Notes: generated from the letters alone by a model not told the origin. 64,000 nucleotides of DNA from Phyllobacterium lublinensis (GCF_020164435.1 NZ_JAIUDQ010000004.1:62001-126000); one strand, 5' to 3'; positions 24,879-36,709 are shown, counted from the stretch's first letter. Numbers and translations: made by a program.

Positions 24879-24961
24879 CGATCAATCTGTCACGACTGAC
24901 AAAAAGACGGTTATTGCCGATCCGTTGGCACGAAACCGAACCGAACGCCGAAAGGGAAAAA

Positions 24962-25444
24962 ATGTTCGCAGTCATCAAGACCGGTGGTAAGCAGTATCGC
25001 GTTGCCGCCAATGACCTGCTGAAGGTCGAGAAAGTTGCCGGCAATGCCGGTGACATCGTTGAATTTGCCGAAGTTCTGATGGTTGGCGTCGGAGCCGACG
25101 CTACGATCGGCGCGCCTGTCGTCAATGGTGCGCTGGTAACAGCCGAAGTCGTAGAGCAGGGCCGTGCACGCAAGGTCATCGCCTTCAAGAAGCGTCGCCG
25201 CCAGAATTCCAAGCGTACGCGTGGTCATCGTCAGGAATTGACGACGATCCGTATCTCGGAAATCCTGACCGATGGCGCCAAGCCTTCCAAGAAGGCCGCT
25301 GAAAAGCCGGCCAAGAAGGAAGCTGCACCGAAGGCAGAAGCCGCTGCCGCCGCTGAGGCGACCGAGACGAAAGCCGCACCGAAGGCCAAAGCTGCGCCGA
25401 AGAAGGCTGCCGCCAAGGCTGAGAAGCCCGCTAAGGGCGAATAA
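24962..25444 (+). CDS. rplU: 50S ribosomal protein L21
   Basis: Large-subunit ribosomal protein, 160 residues. The L21 domain fills about residues 1-103 ([15 protein letters not shown], then [21 protein letters not shown], ending TTIRISEI). It is followed by a tail of about 55 residues of almost pure Ala, Lys, Glu and Pro. Such tails occur in rhizobial L21 but are longer than the E. coli protein of 103 residues. The ATG at 24962 begins the conserved start; the frame stays open upstream to 24914. rpmA follows after 24 bases. Confidence 0.97.
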   Translation: MFAVIKTGGKQYRVAANDLLKVEKVAGNAGDIVEFAEVLMVGVGADATIGAPVVNGALVTAEVVEQGRARKVIAFKKRRRQNSKRTRGHRQELTTIRISEILTDGAKPSKKAAEKPAKKEAAPKAEAAAAAEATETKAAPKAKAAPKKAAAKAEKPAKGE

Positions 25445-25468
25445 GAACAGGTTTAGAGGAGCAATCCG

Positions 25469-25741
25469 ATGGCACATAAAAAAGCTGGTGGTTCGTCACG
25501 TAACGGTCGTGATTCAGAATCGAAGCGCCTTGGCGTGAAGAAGTTTGGTGGCGAGAAGGTTCTCGCTGGCAATATCCTCGTGCGTCAACGCGGCACCAAA
25601 TGGCATCCCGGCGTCAACGTTGGCCTGGGCAAGGACCATACCCTGTTTGCTCTTGAAGCAGGCGTTGTTTCCTTCCGTACCAAAGCCAACGGCCGTAGCT
25701 ACGTGTCGATCGTCAACCCGATCGCCGAAGCAGCAGAATAG
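25469..25741 (+). CDS. rpmA: 50S ribosomal protein L27
   Basis: Large-subunit protein near the peptidyl-transferase centre, 90 residues. It shows [40 protein letters not shown] and [20 protein letters not shown], all hallmarks of L27. The N-terminus needs no protease processing, unlike Firmicutes L27. GAGGAG lies just upstream. A strong terminator follows. Confidence 0.98.
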   Translation: MAHKKAGGSSRNGRDSESKRLGVKKFGGEKVLAGNILVRQRGTKWHPGVNVGLGKDHTLFALEAGVVSFRTKANGRSYVSIVNPIAEAAE

Positions 25742-25803
25742 CCGGTCCTGCTTGAAGCACCGGCGTCCCATCGGACCCGGTGAATGGCAACCGCCAAAAG
25801 ATC

Positions 25804-25837
25804 AAAGGGAGATGGGATTACCACCCATCTCCCTTTT
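25804..25837. terminator. Strong terminator after rpmA
   Basis: A 13-base stem, AAAGGGAGATGGG with CCCATCTCCCTTT, loop ATTACCA, ending in TTTT. Nearly symmetric, so it could act on both strands. Confidence 0.85.
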
Positions 25838-25856
25838 CGTGTCTGGAGGAACGACA

Positions 25857-26477
25857 ATGGTTGCTGAAATACTGGAAGACGATGAAGAACGGCTGGATCT
25901 GATAGACTGTCCGGTACTCGTTACGGAACGCCTTGTTTTGCGAGCGCCACGTAACGAGGATGTGGATGCAATTGCCCGTCTCGCCGATAACCTTCACGTG
26001 GCCGAAATGCTCTCCCGCATGCCGCACCCCTATACGAAGGAACATGCGGTGGATTTCGTGCGCCGCGCCAATGCGGGCGAGATCGGCAAGTGCGTCTATG
26101 CCATTACGCTGGCGCAATCGGGAACCTTCATTGGCTGTTGCGGTATCAACTACCGACGCAACAAGGACGAGCATGCACACGGCCGCAGGGATGAACTGGA
26201 AATCGGTTACTGGCTCGGTGAACCACACTGGGGCAAGGGCTATGCGACCGAGGCTGCGCATGCACTGGTGGATCTGGTGTTCCGGGCAACGCAGGTCGAG
26301 AAGCTCCATGCTTCCTGCCGCGTCTCGAACATTGCGTCGCGCCGGGTCATCTACAAGAGCGGCTTCCAGTATGCCAACACCGGCATGATGGATTCTCTTG
26401 CCGCGGGCAATGTACCGGTCGAGCGCTACATGCTCGATCGGCGCACGTGGATTGGCCTTCGCAGCTGGACGTCATAG
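25857..26477 (+). CDS. GNAT family N-acetyltransferase (RimJ/RimL type)
   Basis: Acetyl-CoA-dependent acetyltransferase of 206 residues. It shows LVTERLVLRAPRNEDVDAIARL (N-terminal family motif), FIGCCGINYRR and ELEIGYWLGEPHWGKGYATEA, the last being motif A for acetyl-CoA binding, then VSNIASRRVIYKSGF. GGAGGA precedes the ATG at 25857. A GNAT gene between rpmA and obgE is conserved in Rhizobiales and Brucella. The substrate is unknown, possibly a ribosomal protein or small molecule. A terminator separates it from obgE. Confidence 0.88.
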   Translation: MVAEILEDDEERLDLIDCPVLVTERLVLRAPRNEDVDAIARLADNLHVAEMLSRMPHPYTKEHAVDFVRRANAGEIGKCVYAITLAQSGTFIGCCGINYRRNKDEHAHGRRDELEIGYWLGEPHWGKGYATEAAHALVDLVFRATQVEKLHASCRVSNIASRRVIYKSGFQYANTGMMDSLAAGNVPVERYMLDRRTWIGLRSWTS

Positions 26478-26484
26478 AAAATGG

Positions 26485-26520
26485 ACTGGCCGCTTCAAGT
26501 AATTGGGCGGCCAGTTTTCT
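26485..26520 (+). terminator. Terminator between the GNAT gene and obgE
   Basis: ACTGGCCGC (26485-26493) pairs with GCGGCCAGT (26507-26515), followed by TTTTCTT. Confidence 0.8.
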
Positions 26521-26566
26521 TCTTGGGCATTTTCCTGTAATGCCTCGAAACATCAATAAGGACTGA

Positions 26567-27607
<1,041 letters not shown>

Positions 27608-27615
27608 GTGATGTC

Positions 27616-28803
27616 ATGTCAGTGAAATCCGTCCAGCTCCATCAGAATGACGAGGCCGTAGCCAAGCGTCCAAAGGTATTTGGCTATCGGCGTATTGTCG
27701 TGAAGATCGGCTCGGCACTGCTGGTTGATAGAACGAGTGGCCTGAAGCGGGACTGGTTGGAAAGCCTCGGCAACGACATCGCAGCTCTGTGTGCAAATGG
27801 GGTCGAAGTGATGATCGTGTCGTCGGGAGCAATTGCACTCGGCCGCACTGTTCTCGGTTTGCCCAAGGGTCCGTTGCGGCTTGAGGAGAGCCAGGCTGCG
27901 GCGGCGGCGGGCCAGATCGAACTCGCCAAGGCCTATGCAGAAGTCCTGAGCCACCACAAATTGCGCGCCGGCCAGATCCTGCTTACGCTTTCGGACACGG
28001 AGGAGCGACGGCGTTATCTCAATGCTCGCGCTACGATCGGTACATTATTGCGCCTCAAGGCGGTTCCGGTCATCAATGAAAATGACACTGTAGCCACCAC
28101 CGAAATCCGCTACGGCGACAATGACCGCCTCGCGGCACGAGTTGCCACCATGATGAGTGCCGATCTGCTGATCCTGTTGTCCGATATTGATGGTCTCTAT
28201 ACGGCTCCTCCGCACCAGAATCCGGATGCGCAGTTTCTGTCCGCCGTCGAGGCCATAACGCCTGACATTGAGGCGATGGCGGGCGCCGCAGCGTCGGAAT
28301 ATTCACGCGGAGGCATGAAGACCAAGCTCGATGCGGGCAAGATCGCCAATGCAGCGGGGACAGCCATGATCATAGCGTCGGGGACGCGCCTTCATCCGCT
28401 GGCAGCGATTGATAAAGGTGAGCGGTCGACGCTGTTCAAGGCAAGCTCGTCTCCTGTCAATGCCTGGAAAACATGGATCTCCGGAAATCTGGAACCATCC
28501 GGCCGACTCGTAATCGACGAGGGTGCGCTGGTCGCGCTGAAATCCGGTAAATCCTTGCTTGCCGCTGGTGTTCGCGAAGTAACGGGGCAATTCATGCGCG
28601 GCGATACTGTCGCAGTCTTCGGTCCCGACAAACGCGAAGCAGCGCGCGGCCTCATTGCCTACGATGCCGCTGATGCCGTAAAGATTGCCGGCCGTAAGAC
28701 CAATGAGATTGCGGAAATTCTCGGTTATGATGCCCGTTCCGCGATGATCCATCGGGATGATCTGGTGGTGCGTGCAAGGCGCGATACTACTGCTAAGGAG
28801 TGA
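27616..28803 (+). CDS. proB: Glutamate 5-kinase
   Basis: First enzyme of proline synthesis: ATP plus glutamate gives glutamyl 5-phosphate. It has 395 residues. The amino-acid-kinase domain has [14 protein letters not shown] near residue 19, [10 protein letters not shown], and [25 protein letters not shown]-terminal PUA domain starts near residue 290 ([24 protein letters not shown]). The ATG at 27616 is preferred over a TTG at 27604, which overlaps the obgE stop. proA follows immediately and uses the product. Confidence 0.95.
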   Translation: MSVKSVQLHQNDEAVAKRPKVFGYRRIVVKIGSALLVDRTSGLKRDWLESLGNDIAALCANGVEVMIVSSGAIALGRTVLGLPKGPLRLEESQAAAAAGQIELAKAYAEVLSHHKLRAGQILLTLSDTEERRRYLNARATIGTLLRLKAVPVINENDTVATTEIRYGDNDRLAARVATMMSADLLILLSDIDGLYTAPPHQNPDAQFLSAVEAITPDIEAMAGAAASEYSRGGMKTKLDAGKIANAAGTAMIIASGTRLHPLAAIDKGERSTLFKASSSPVNAWKTWISGNLEPSGRLVIDEGALVALKSGKSLLAAGVREVTGQFMRGDTVAVFGPDKREAARGLIAYDAADAVKIAGRKTNEIAEILGYDARSAMIHRDDLVVRARRDTTAKE

Positions 28804-28805
28804 GC

Positions 28806-30089
28806 ATGTTGGGACGAGTTGATGCAGGACAATCCATTGCGGATCTCATGGCAGATATTGGCCGCAAGGCACGTGCCGCCGCACAGCCATTGTCCATCGC
28901 CACTCCGAACCAGAAGGCGGCCGCGCTGCTTGCGATGGCCGATGCGATCGACAGGCGGAAGGTCGAAATCCTGCATGCCAATGCGCAGGATATGACCAAT
29001 GGGGAGAAGGCCGGTATTGCAAATTCCCTGCTTGATCGCTTGAAGCTGGACGACAAGCGTATAGCCGGCATTTCGGAAAGCATTCGAATGATCGCCGGGC
29101 TCAACGACCCTGTCGGTGAGATCATTGCCGAATGGGATCGTCCAAACGGTCTGCATATCGAGCGGGTACGCACACCGTTAGGTGTGATCGGTGTCGTTTA
29201 TGAGAGCCGTCCAAACGTAACCGCCGATGCCGCTGCGCTCTGCCTCAAGTCCGGGAATGCGGTGATCCTGAGAGGCGGTTCCGATTCCGCTTATTCCTCG
29301 AACGCCATTTATCAGGCTTTGTTGGAAGGGCTTGAAGCGGCTGACCTGCCAAAAGATTCGATCCAGCTGGTTCCGACCACTGATCGAATGGCAGTTGGCG
29401 AAATGCTCAAAGGCCTTGACGGGAACCTCGATGTCATCATTCCGCGCGGCGGCAAAAGCCTGGTGGCGCGGGTCCAGGTGGATGCTCGCGTACCGGTCTT
29501 TTCGCATCTTGAAGGACTTTGCCACGTCTACATCGATGCTTCAGCCGACCTGGCCATGGCGCGAAAGATTGTGGTAAACGCAAAGATGCGCCGTACAGGT
29601 GTGTGCGGATCTGCCGAAACGCTGCTGGTGGATCGATTGATAGCTCCTTCGCACCTTGGCCCCCTCCTCGAGGACCTGCGCGCTGCTGGCTGTGAAATTC
29701 GCGGCGACGAAGGTGTCGTGGAAATCTTTGCGAATACCAAGCCTGCCACAGACGAAGATTGGTCTACCGAATATCTCGATGCGATTATTTCGGTGAAACT
29801 GGTCAACGGTGTTGATGGAGCGATCCAGCACATCAATCAATACTCCTCCCACCACACGGAGGCGGTCATTGCAGAGGACAGTCACGTGGTCGAGCGATTC
29901 TTCAACGAGATCGACTCGGCAATCCTCCTGCACAATGCCTCGACACAATTCGCTGATGGAGGTGAGTTCGGCATGGGTGCGGAAATCGGCATCGCTACCG
30001 GAAAAATGCATGCACGGGGGCCCGTTGGCGTGGAACAGCTGACCTCGTTCAAGTACCGGGTTCGTGGCAACGGCCAGACTCGCCCGTGA
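28806..30089 (+). CDS. proA: Gamma-glutamyl phosphate reductase
   Basis: Second proline-synthesis enzyme: NADPH reduction of glutamyl phosphate to the semialdehyde. It has 427 residues. Cofactor and substrate motifs include [30 protein letters not shown] and IIPRGGKSL. The catalytic cysteine is in [13 protein letters not shown]. The ending [17 protein letters not shown] is the ProA signature. The ATG at 28806 has AAGGAG 5 bases before it, which excludes a GTG at 28800. It overlaps nadD by four bases. Confidence 0.96.
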   Translation: MLGRVDAGQSIADLMADIGRKARAAAQPLSIATPNQKAAALLAMADAIDRRKVEILHANAQDMTNGEKAGIANSLLDRLKLDDKRIAGISESIRMIAGLNDPVGEIIAEWDRPNGLHIERVRTPLGVIGVVYESRPNVTADAAALCLKSGNAVILRGGSDSAYSSNAIYQALLEGLEAADLPKDSIQLVPTTDRMAVGEMLKGLDGNLDVIIPRGGKSLVARVQVDARVPVFSHLEGLCHVYIDASADLAMARKIVVNAKMRRTGVCGSAETLLVDRLIAPSHLGPLLEDLRAAGCEIRGDEGVVEIFANTKPATDEDWSTEYLDAIISVKLVNGVDGAIQHINQYSSHHTEAVIAEDSHVVERFFNEIDSAILLHNASTQFADGGEFGMGAEIGIATGKMHARGPVGVEQLTSFKYRVRGNGQTRP

Positions 30090-30733
30090 TATTGACGCCA
30101 GCTGTGCAGACAAGATTTCCGGGTCTCAGCGCAGCGCATCTGCGTATGCCCTTTGCTTTGAAAGGCATGACGGTCGGCCTGTTTGGGGGTTCGTTCAATC
30201 CACCGCACGCCGGTCATGCACTCGTTGCTGAGATCGCGCTGCGGCGACTGAAGCTCGACCAGCTCTGGTGGATCGTCACCCCTGGGAACCCGCTGAAGGA
30301 TGTCACTCAGTTGGCACCTTTGGCTGAACGGCTAAGTATGTGTGAGGCGCTGGTCCATGACCCGCGGATAAAGGTCACCGCATTCGAAGCTGCATATGCG
30401 ATAAGCTATACTGCAGATACGTTGGCGATGATCAAAGCCCGTAATCCCGGCGTTCACTTTGTCTGGATTATGGGGGCAGACAATCTGGCCGATTTCCATC
30501 GTTGGCAGCGCTGGCAAACGATTGCACTGACATTTCCAATAGCCGTTATTGACCGGCCCGGTTCCACCCTGGCGTTCCTGTCGTCGCGCATGGCCAAAAC
30601 ATTCGACCATGCCCGAATCGACGAAACCGATGCTCCGAAGCTAGCCCGTACCAAGGCGCCGGCGTGGACGTTCATACACGGTCCGAGGTCATTGCTGTCA
30701 TCGACCGCTATCCGCAACGGAACGGCAAAGTGA
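30086..30733 (+). CDS. nadD: Nicotinate-nucleotide adenylyltransferase
   Basis: NAD synthesis: nicotinate mononucleotide plus ATP gives deamido-NAD. It has up to 215 residues. It shows [19 protein letters not shown] (nucleotidyltransferase HxGH-type motif, about residue 31), then [26 protein letters not shown] and the C-terminal SSTAIRNG. The GTG at 30086 overlaps the proA stop (GTGA), suggesting coupling. It leaves about 28 residues before the catalytic fold, so an ATG at 30146 is possible. Confidence 0.93.
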   Translation: MILTPAVQTRFPGLSAAHLRMPFALKGMTVGLFGGSFNPPHAGHALVAEIALRRLKLDQLWWIVTPGNPLKDVTQLAPLAERLSMCEALVHDPRIKVTAFEAAYAISYTADTLAMIKARNPGVHFVWIMGADNLADFHRWQRWQTIALTFPIAVIDRPGSTLAFLSSRMAKTFDHARIDETDAPKLARTKAPAWTFIHGPRSLLSSTAIRNGTAK

Positions 30734-30891
30734 AAAAGAACAAAGTGGGATCAATGGGTTCGCTGCGACGTCTTGAAAGTGTCACGCGACTCTGCCTATC
30801 TTAGTCGTGTGCAGTGCAATCATCAGCTGCGTTGCGTTGTTCTTAAGGGAAAGGAAATACACTGAGAACAGCATTTCAGAAGAAGGATGCC

Positions 30892-31275
30892 TTGGCACCT
30901 TCAACGGCGGAGATGAACGGAATCAATTCCGTATCTCTTGCCCTCCAGTCAGTCCTTGCCAGTCTCGAAGACTCCAAGGCTGAAAACATTGTCCCCATCG
31001 ATCTTCGAGGCAAGTCCGTCATCGGTGACCACATGGTCATCGCATCCGGTCGTTCGCATCGTCATGTGACGGCGGTTGCGGATCAGCTTTTGCGTGCTCT
31101 GAAAGAGAGCGGGCAGGGCAATGGCGCGAAGGTCGAAGGTCTTGCCAGCGGTGATTGGGTGCTGATCGACACGGGCGATATCATCATCCATATTTTCCGC
31201 CCTGAAGTGCGCGAGTTCTACAACATCGAGAAGATGTGGCAGGCTCCTGAACTTGACGGAGAGACCGTACACTAA
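30892..31275 (+). CDS. rsfS: Ribosome silencing factor RsfS
   Basis: Binds L14 and keeps the 50S subunit from joining when nutrients are low. It has about 127 residues with ASLEDSKAENIVPIDLRGKS, GDHMVIASGRSHRHVTAVAD, SGDWVLIDTGDIIIHIF and REFYNIEKMW, the complete RsfS domain. The start is uncertain. A TTG at 30892 has GAAGGA only 4-9 bases upstream. A better-placed AAAGGAAA precedes an in-frame CTG at 30862, which would add LRTAFQKKDA. No in-frame ATG precedes the domain except one after it has nearly begun. Confidence 0.93.
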   Translation: MAPSTAEMNGINSVSLALQSVLASLEDSKAENIVPIDLRGKSVIGDHMVIASGRSHRHVTAVADQLLRALKESGQGNGAKVEGLASGDWVLIDTGDIIIHIFRPEVREFYNIEKMWQAPELDGETVH

Positions 31276-31395
31276 TCGACGGATTGAGGTGTCTGGGCCT
31301 CAGCCCAGATGACACCTTGGACGGCTGACATGTATGGGCCGGTTTCTGGCTGAAGCCTTGCTTTGAGCCAGAGTATCTGAAGACTGGAGCGTGCC

Positions 31396-31878
31396 ATGCG
31401 TATTACCGTTTTCGCCGTGGGCCGGATGAAGTCTGGCCCCGAACGGGAATTGGCAGACCGCTACTTCGACCGATTGAAAAAGATGGGCGGCCCTCTGGGG
31501 CTGGAGTTCGGCTCGCTGATTGAAATCACTGAAAGCCGTGGCCAACAGTCTGACCTGCGCAAACAGGAGGAATCGTCAAAGGTCCTCGAGGCGCTGGAAC
31601 CGGGCGGGATTCTGATCTTGCTGGACGAGCGGGGCAAGACAATGGCGTCGGAAGCGTTCGCCGGTGCGATTGCGCGCTTTCGCGACGATGGCAAACGCCA
31701 GTTGCTTTTTGCCATTGGCGGACCCGACGGCCATCACGCATCGTTGCGTGACCGCGCCGACCTTGTGCTGGCACTCGGTGCCATGACGTGGCCGCACCAG
31801 ATTGTCCGCATCCTTGTTGCCGAACAGCTTTACCGCGCCACGACAATTCTTGCGGGGCATCCCTACCACCGGGTTTGA
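31396..31878 (+). CDS. rlmH: 23S rRNA pseudouridine-1915 N3-methyltransferase RlmH
   Basis: SPOUT-family methyltransferase of 160 residues that methylates pseudouridine 1915 in helix 69. It shows MRITVFAVGRMKSGPERELADRY, GILILLDERGKTMASEAFA, LLFAIGGPDGH and the C-terminal trefoil-knot signature TWPHQIVRILVAEQLYRA, ending HPYHR. The start has GGAG upstream. In Brucella and rhizobia it follows rsfS, as here. Confidence 0.96.
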   Translation: MRITVFAVGRMKSGPERELADRYFDRLKKMGGPLGLEFGSLIEITESRGQQSDLRKQEESSKVLEALEPGGILILLDERGKTMASEAFAGAIARFRDDGKRQLLFAIGGPDGHHASLRDRADLVLALGAMTWPHQIVRILVAEQLYRATTILAGHPYHRV

Positions 31879-31924
31879 AGGCCATTCAGCCACCGTTCAT
31901 CGCTCGCAGTCATAATTCCAGCAT

Positions 31925-31948
31925 GATCATTACAAAAATATAATGATC
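31925..31948. promoter_or_regulatory. Inverted repeat upstream of macA
   Basis: GATCATTA (31925-31932) and TAATGATC (31941-31948) around an AT-rich 8-base centre, about 95 bases before the chosen macA start. It could be an operator or part of the macAB promoter. Confidence 0.35.
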
Positions 31949-32043
31949 TCAATGCTTTTCGGACGGACCGCTCATCTCCATTTCTTGATAGGATGCATCA
32001 AGATGAGAGCTCATCGTCTGCATACGGATGGAGCGGGTACCAC

Positions 32044-33345
32044 ATGACCGAGACAGTCAGAACGGCCAAACAGGACAAGGCGTCACTCGCTGCGTCCAAT
32101 GTCACATTCATTCCGGGAGCAGTTCCGCCGAAAAGGAAGAAGTCACGTTCTCGTCTCTGGATATGGCTGCCTGTGGTTTTGGCGGTTGCGGGCACCGGAT
32201 ACTATGCCTGGAACCAATACAAGACGTCAGCCTCGACTGCGTCAGTGGTCACGCAGGCGGTGGTCCGCGGAGACATTGAAAACGCGGTCACAGCCGTTGG
32301 CACGCTTGACTCAATCAAGTCGGTCGACGCAGGAGCGCAAGTTTCGGGTCAGCTCAAACTGCTGCATGTGGCAATAGGCGACAATGTCACACAAAACCAG
32401 TTGATCGGTGAGATTGACCCCGCCACCATCCAGAATCGCATCGAGATCGACCAGGCGGAACTTGCCAACCTGAAGGCGCAGCTTGTTTCCAAGAACGCGC
32501 AGCTTGTGCTCAAACAGGCCAATATTGAACGTCAGCGCAATCTTGTGGCGACCCGCAGTGTTTCTCAATCCACGCTTGATCAAGCTATCGCCGATCTGGC
32601 CGCGGCAGAAGCCGATGTAAACGCACTCGAGGCGCAGATTCGCAAGCAGCAGGCAACCCTCGCGGGTGACGAGGTGGATCTCGGCTATACCAAGATTTAC
32701 GCCCCCATGGCGGGAACGATTGCGGCCGTTCCGGTCAAGGAAGGCCAGACGCTGAACGCCAGCCAAACCGCGCCAACTATTGCCACGATTGCTGACCTGT
32801 CGACCATGACGGTAAAAGCGCAGGTATCGGAAGCGGATGTCAGCAAGCTGACAATCGGCATGGACGCCTATTTCACGCTGCTGGGTCAACCAGGCAAACG
32901 CTACGTTGGCAAGCTGCGGCAGATCCAGCCGACGCCGGATATCGAAAACAACGTCGTACTCTACTACGCGCTGTTTGACGTCCCCAACCCTGAGGGTGAG
33001 TTGATGATCTCGATGAGTGCGCAGGTCTTCTTCGTGCAATCGGCGGCCAAGGACGTGCTCGTCGTGCCGAGTTCTGCGCTCAGCCAGACGGACGGCTCCC
33101 ACCGCGATGGCGCAAACGGTGCGCCAGGAAAGGCAGAGTTGACGCTGATTACGCCGGCTGGAACGACCGAAACGCGCGAAGTGGAGGTTGGCATCCGCAA
33201 CCGGGTCAATGCTGAGATCAAGAGCGGAGTCAAAGAGGGAGAACTCGTGGTGGTCGGATCGGACAGCGGCACCGGAGGGGCAGTGTCGAACCGCGGCTCC
33301 GGCAATCGCTCGCAACGCGGCATGCGCATGCCGCCAATGTTCTAG
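32044..33345 (+). CDS. macA: Periplasmic adaptor subunit of a MacAB-type efflux system
   Basis: Membrane-fusion protein of 433 residues. A single membrane anchor lies at about residues 38-56 ([19 protein letters not shown]). It is followed by a lipoyl/barrel-sandwich region ([22 protein letters not shown]), a long coiled-coil hairpin (residues 125-210, [15 protein letters not shown] and related) and the second half [20 protein letters not shown]. It connects MacB to an outer-membrane channel. The C-terminus is rich in Gly, Ser and Arg. The ATG at 32044 has GGAGCGGG upstream; the ATG at 31993 has no good site. It is translated 11 bases ahead of macB. Confidence 0.9.
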   Translation: MTETVRTAKQDKASLAASNVTFIPGAVPPKRKKSRSRLWIWLPVVLAVAGTGYYAWNQYKTSASTASVVTQAVVRGDIENAVTAVGTLDSIKSVDAGAQVSGQLKLLHVAIGDNVTQNQLIGEIDPATIQNRIEIDQAELANLKAQLVSKNAQLVLKQANIERQRNLVATRSVSQSTLDQAIADLAAAEADVNALEAQIRKQQATLAGDEVDLGYTKIYAPMAGTIAAVPVKEGQTLNASQTAPTIATIADLSTMTVKAQVSEADVSKLTIGMDAYFTLLGQPGKRYVGKLRQIQPTPDIENNVVLYYALFDVPNPEGELMISMSAQVFFVQSAAKDVLVVPSSALSQTDGSHRDGANGAPGKAELTLITPAGTTETREVEVGIRNRVNAEIKSGVKEGELVVVGSDSGTGGAVSNRGSGNRSQRGMRMPPMF

Positions 33346-33356
33346 AGATATTCGCA

Positions 33357-35300
33357 ATGCCGGCCATCATCTCGCTTAAAGATATCAGCAAGACCTACTA
33401 CAATGGCGACCTCGCCGTTGAGGTGCTGCACGGTATTTCGCTCGACATTGAGGCCGGCGAGTTTGTCGCGATCATCGGTCAGTCCGGCTCAGGCAAGTCG
33501 ACACTGATGAACATTCTCGGGTGCCTCGACAAGCCAACAAGCGGCGATTACCTTCTCGATGGCGAGCACGTGGCAAATTTCGACGCCGACGAGCTTGCAG
33601 CGTTGCGCCGCCGCACGTTCGGTTTCGTCTTCCAGAGCTACAATCTGATACCGACGGCCAGCGCGCAAGAAAACGTCGAAGTTCCTGCAGTCTATGCCGG
33701 AGCATCCGCTCGCGACAGGCACGAACGGGCCGAAGCGCTCCTTACTTCGTTGAAGCTTGGCGACAGGCTCGATCATCGTCCCAATCAGCTTTCCGGTGGT
33801 CAGCAGCAGCGTGTCTCCATTGCCCGGGCGCTGATGAATGGCGGCCGGGTCATTCTCGCTGACGAGCCTACAGGCGCTTTGGACAGTCAAAGTGGCGACG
33901 AAGTGATGGCGCTCCTGCGCAGCATGAACGATGATGGCCACACGATCATTGTCATTACCCATTCGCGTGAAGTTGCCGAACAGGCAGACCGGCTGATTGA
34001 ACTGCGCGACGGACGGATAATCGCTGACCGCACCAAGAAGCGTCGCAGCAATCCTGACGCAGCATCGGGCCTGAAACAGAAGGCGATTGAAGGTGTTGCT
34101 GCGATCGCCGATGTCACGGAAGCGATCAAGATGGCGGTCCGGGCACTTCGCGCCAATTTGTTCCGTACGATATTGACGCTGCTCGGCATCGTGATCGGTG
34201 TCGGATCTGTTGTGGCGATGCTGGCCATTGGTACCGGCGCGCAGAATTCGGTCCTTGATCGAATTTCATCGATGGGCTCGGATCTTTTGGTGGTCCGGCC
34301 TAACATGGCCAATTTTCGTGGAGGAACCGGCGGCAGCGTCGTCACGCTGATACCTGCTGACGCCGATGCCATTCTTGAACAACCCAATGTCGCCTTTGCT
34401 GTACCGGAAATGACCAGCACAATGACCGTCCGGTACGGCAATATCGACTACCAGACCTCAGCAAACGGTACGGTGCCGCAGTTTCCGGTCGCCGAATCCT
34501 GGAAGGTGAGCAAGGGCGAGTTCATCAACCAAAATGATATGGACAGCTATGCGCCGGTTGCGGTGCTTGGAAAGACTGTTGAGAAGACACTGTTTCCCGA
34601 TGGTGAAAATCCGCTTGGCAAATACGTTCTGGTGAACAAGATTCCATTCCAGATCATCGGTGTCATGAGCGAAATGGGAGCAGGGCCGGGCGGCAACGAT
34701 CAGGATGACACGATTCTGGTTCCATTGACGACCGGAAGCATGAGGCTTTTCGGTCAGCGCAACGTACGGTCCATAACGGTTCAAGTGAAGGATGGCGCCG
34801 CAATCGATGCGACGCAGCAGACAATCCAGGAGTTGCTCGACCGTCGCCACAAGAGGCAGGACACCCAAATCACCAACATGGCGTCCATACGCGAGGCGGT
34901 CACCGAGACGTCGAACACACTGAAGCTTTTTCTTGGGGCGGTCGCCGCGATTTCACTTCTGGTCGGCGGGATCGGCGTGATGAACATCATGCTGGTAAGT
35001 GTCAGCGAGCGGACGCGTGAAATCGGCGTTCGCATGGCAACGGGCGCCCGTCAGCGCGACATCCTGCTGCAGTTCATCATCGAGGCACTGGTGGTGTCAG
35101 CTATTGGCGGCGCGATTGGCGTCGTCGCCGGTCTCGGGACAGGCGTTCTGGCCAAGGTGCTGGGTGCTCCGATCAGTTTCACGGTCGGCCCCGTAGCGCT
35201 CGCTTTCGCATGCTCATTCCTGACGGGGCTGGTCTTCGGCTATCTGCCGGCTCGAAACGCGTCAAGGCTCCAGCCGGCAGTTGCATTAAGCTCCGAATAG
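33357..35300 (+). CDS. macB: MacB-type ABC transporter, fused ATPase-permease
   Basis: Half-transporter of 647 residues. The ATPase domain (1-230) has Walker [10 protein letters not shown], signature [15 protein letters not shown] and Walker [13 protein letters not shown]. One membrane helix follows ([21 protein letters not shown]), then a large periplasmic domain (about 290-520) and three C-terminal helices ending [19 protein letters not shown], the FtsX layout. With MacA and a TolC-like channel it expels macrolides, peptides or lipid-like compounds. Its stop is 3 bases from the end of the convergent DUF3011 gene. Confidence 0.93.
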   Translation: MPAIISLKDISKTYYNGDLAVEVLHGISLDIEAGEFVAIIGQSGSGKSTLMNILGCLDKPTSGDYLLDGEHVANFDADELAALRRRTFGFVFQSYNLIPTASAQENVEVPAVYAGASARDRHERAEALLTSLKLGDRLDHRPNQLSGGQQQRVSIARALMNGGRVILADEPTGALDSQSGDEVMALLRSMNDDGHTIIVITHSREVAEQADRLIELRDGRIIADRTKKRRSNPDAASGLKQKAIEGVAAIADVTEAIKMAVRALRANLFRTILTLLGIVIGVGSVVAMLAIGTGAQNSVLDRISSMGSDLLVVRPNMANFRGGTGGSVVTLIPADADAILEQPNVAFAVPEMTSTMTVRYGNIDYQTSANGTVPQFPVAESWKVSKGEFINQNDMDSYAPVAVLGKTVEKTLFPDGENPLGKYVLVNKIPFQIIGVMSEMGAGPGGNDQDDTILVPLTTGSMRLFGQRNVRSITVQVKDGAAIDATQQTIQELLDRRHKRQDTQITNMASIREAVTETSNTLKLFLGAVAAISLLVGGIGVMNIMLVSVSERTREIGVRMATGARQRDILLQFIIEALVVSAIGGAIGVVAGLGTGVLAKVLGAPISFTVGPVALAFACSFLTGLVFGYLPARNASRLQPAVALSSE

Positions 35301-35303
35301 AGC

Positions 35304-35657
35304 TCAGAAGTCGAGCTCGAGCTCGACTCCGTCCCTTGGGCGGTAATAATCACCCCTGCGTGGAGGATAGCGGTCGTCATCCCAATCTCTGCGCGGGCGG
35401 CGGCCGGAATCGGCGAACACTGCCGCGCAACCCTTGTCGACCCAGATCGTGCCCCGATTATATCCCCACGTATCGCCAGCAATACATGGCGAGCGCGATA
35501 TCTGGCGGGCGATGCGTGGACGGCGCATGTCTACATCGCATTCCGTGTAGCGGAACTTGCGAGACTCACATCTTACGGTGTTCTGGGCCTCAGCAGGTTC
35601 CGGTAAGAACTGGGAGCCGCCGAGTACTAAGACAAATGCGAGAATATACCGGTACAT
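35304..35657 (-). CDS. DUF3011 family exported protein
   Basis: Secreted protein of 117 residues. The signal peptide is residues 1-24 (MYRYILAFVLVLGGSQFL to AEAQ). DUF3011 pattern: VRCESRKFRYTECDVD, then RQISRSPCIAGDTWGY and IWVDKGCAAVF, with four spaced cysteines that probably form disulfides. The C-terminus is rich in Arg, Asp and Tyr. GGAGGG precedes the ATG. Function of the family is unknown. Confidence 0.82.
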   Translation of the reverse strand: MYRYILAFVLVLGGSQFLPEPAEAQNTVRCESRKFRYTECDVDMRRPRIARQISRSPCIAGDTWGYNRGTIWVDKGCAAVFADSGRRPRRDWDDDRYPPRRGDYYRPRDGVELELDF

Positions 35658-35773
35658 GTTCCCTCCGACATGATTCGAGTCGAATGTAATCGTGCAGCAT
35701 CTGAAGCCCTAAAGGTCAACATTGTTCCGGATCGGTCAATCACATTTCTTCTTCGATTTGACACAAGCGGTGT

Positions 35774-36655
35774 TCAGGAAAAACGGCCTGTTTCGCTGTT
35801 TACCAGATCGGAAATGAAACTCGACACGGCCGTGATGCGCCGAAGTGTACGGACTGATTCATGATAGGCCAGCCAATATGATCGGCGGATCGTTCGTTCC
35901 GGCAATAGCGGCACGAGATCATCATGCTCCCGGGCAATGAACATGTGCAGTATGCCAATCCCGGCGCCGGCCCGGACCGCCTCGACTTGTCCAAGGGCGC
36001 TTGAAATCTCGAAAGCAGGACGCCAATCCCGGGTAATCTCCGGCGCGTAGTTCAATGACGGGCTCATCACGAGGTCGTCGACATAACCGACCAACCGGTG
36101 TTGGGCGAGCTCATCGATGGATTTCGGAGCGGGGTGTGCCTCCAGATACGAACGGCTGGCATAGAGACACAGGCTGTAGTCGACCAGCTTGCGCGCCACG
36201 AGCCGTCCTTGATCGGGGCGGTCGACCGTGATTGCGATATCGGCTTCGCGGCGGGAAAGCGAGAAAGAGCGTGGAACCGGAACAAGTTGTATTTTCAGAT
36301 CGGGATAGCGGCCGGTAAGCGATGCCAGCCGCGGCGCCAGAAATGTCACGCCAAAGCCATCCGGTGCCCCGATCCGGACAGAGCCCGATATGGAAATGTC
36401 GGCGTCCCCAAGCGACGAGCGGACGGACAGCATTTCGGCTTCCATCCGCTCGGCCGACAGCAGGAATTCCTCCCCTGCATGGGTGAGTTCGCATCCATTG
36501 GTACGCCGGGTCAGGAGCTTTGTATTGAGGTCGGACTCCAATGCAGTGAGCCGTCGCGCGACTGTCGCGTGATTGACACCGAGTCGTTTCGCTGCACCGA
36601 GAATTTGCCCGGAGCGCGCGACGCCGAGGAAAATACGCACATCATCCCAATTCAT
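35774..36655 (-). CDS. LysR-family transcriptional regulator
   Basis: Regulator of 293 residues. The helix-turn-helix (1-60) reads MNWDDVRIFLGVARSGQILGAA, then LGVNHATVARRLTALESDL. The effector domain starts near residue 90 (SGSVRIGAPDGFGVTFLAPRL). It belongs to the group often found next to mmsA in rhizobia and is divergent from it, so it likely controls valine or inositol catabolism. The ATG at 36655 follows GGAG; the open frame to 36826 is not family-like. Confidence 0.9.
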   Translation of the reverse strand: MNWDDVRIFLGVARSGQILGAAKRLGVNHATVARRLTALESDLNTKLLTRRTNGCELTHAGEEFLLSAERMEAEMLSVRSSLGDADISISGSVRIGAPDGFGVTFLAPRLASLTGRYPDLKIQLVPVPRSFSLSRREADIAITVDRPDQGRLVARKLVDYSLCLYASRSYLEAHPAPKSIDELAQHRLVGYVDDLVMSPSLNYAPEITRDWRPAFEISSALGQVEAVRAGAGIGILHMFIAREHDDLVPLLPERTIRRSYWLAYHESVRTLRRITAVSSFISDLVNSETGRFS

Positions 36656-36709
36656 GAACTGATCTCCGATCCCCTTTCGTACTTGAATTTCTGCACAACG
36701 GATACGCTT

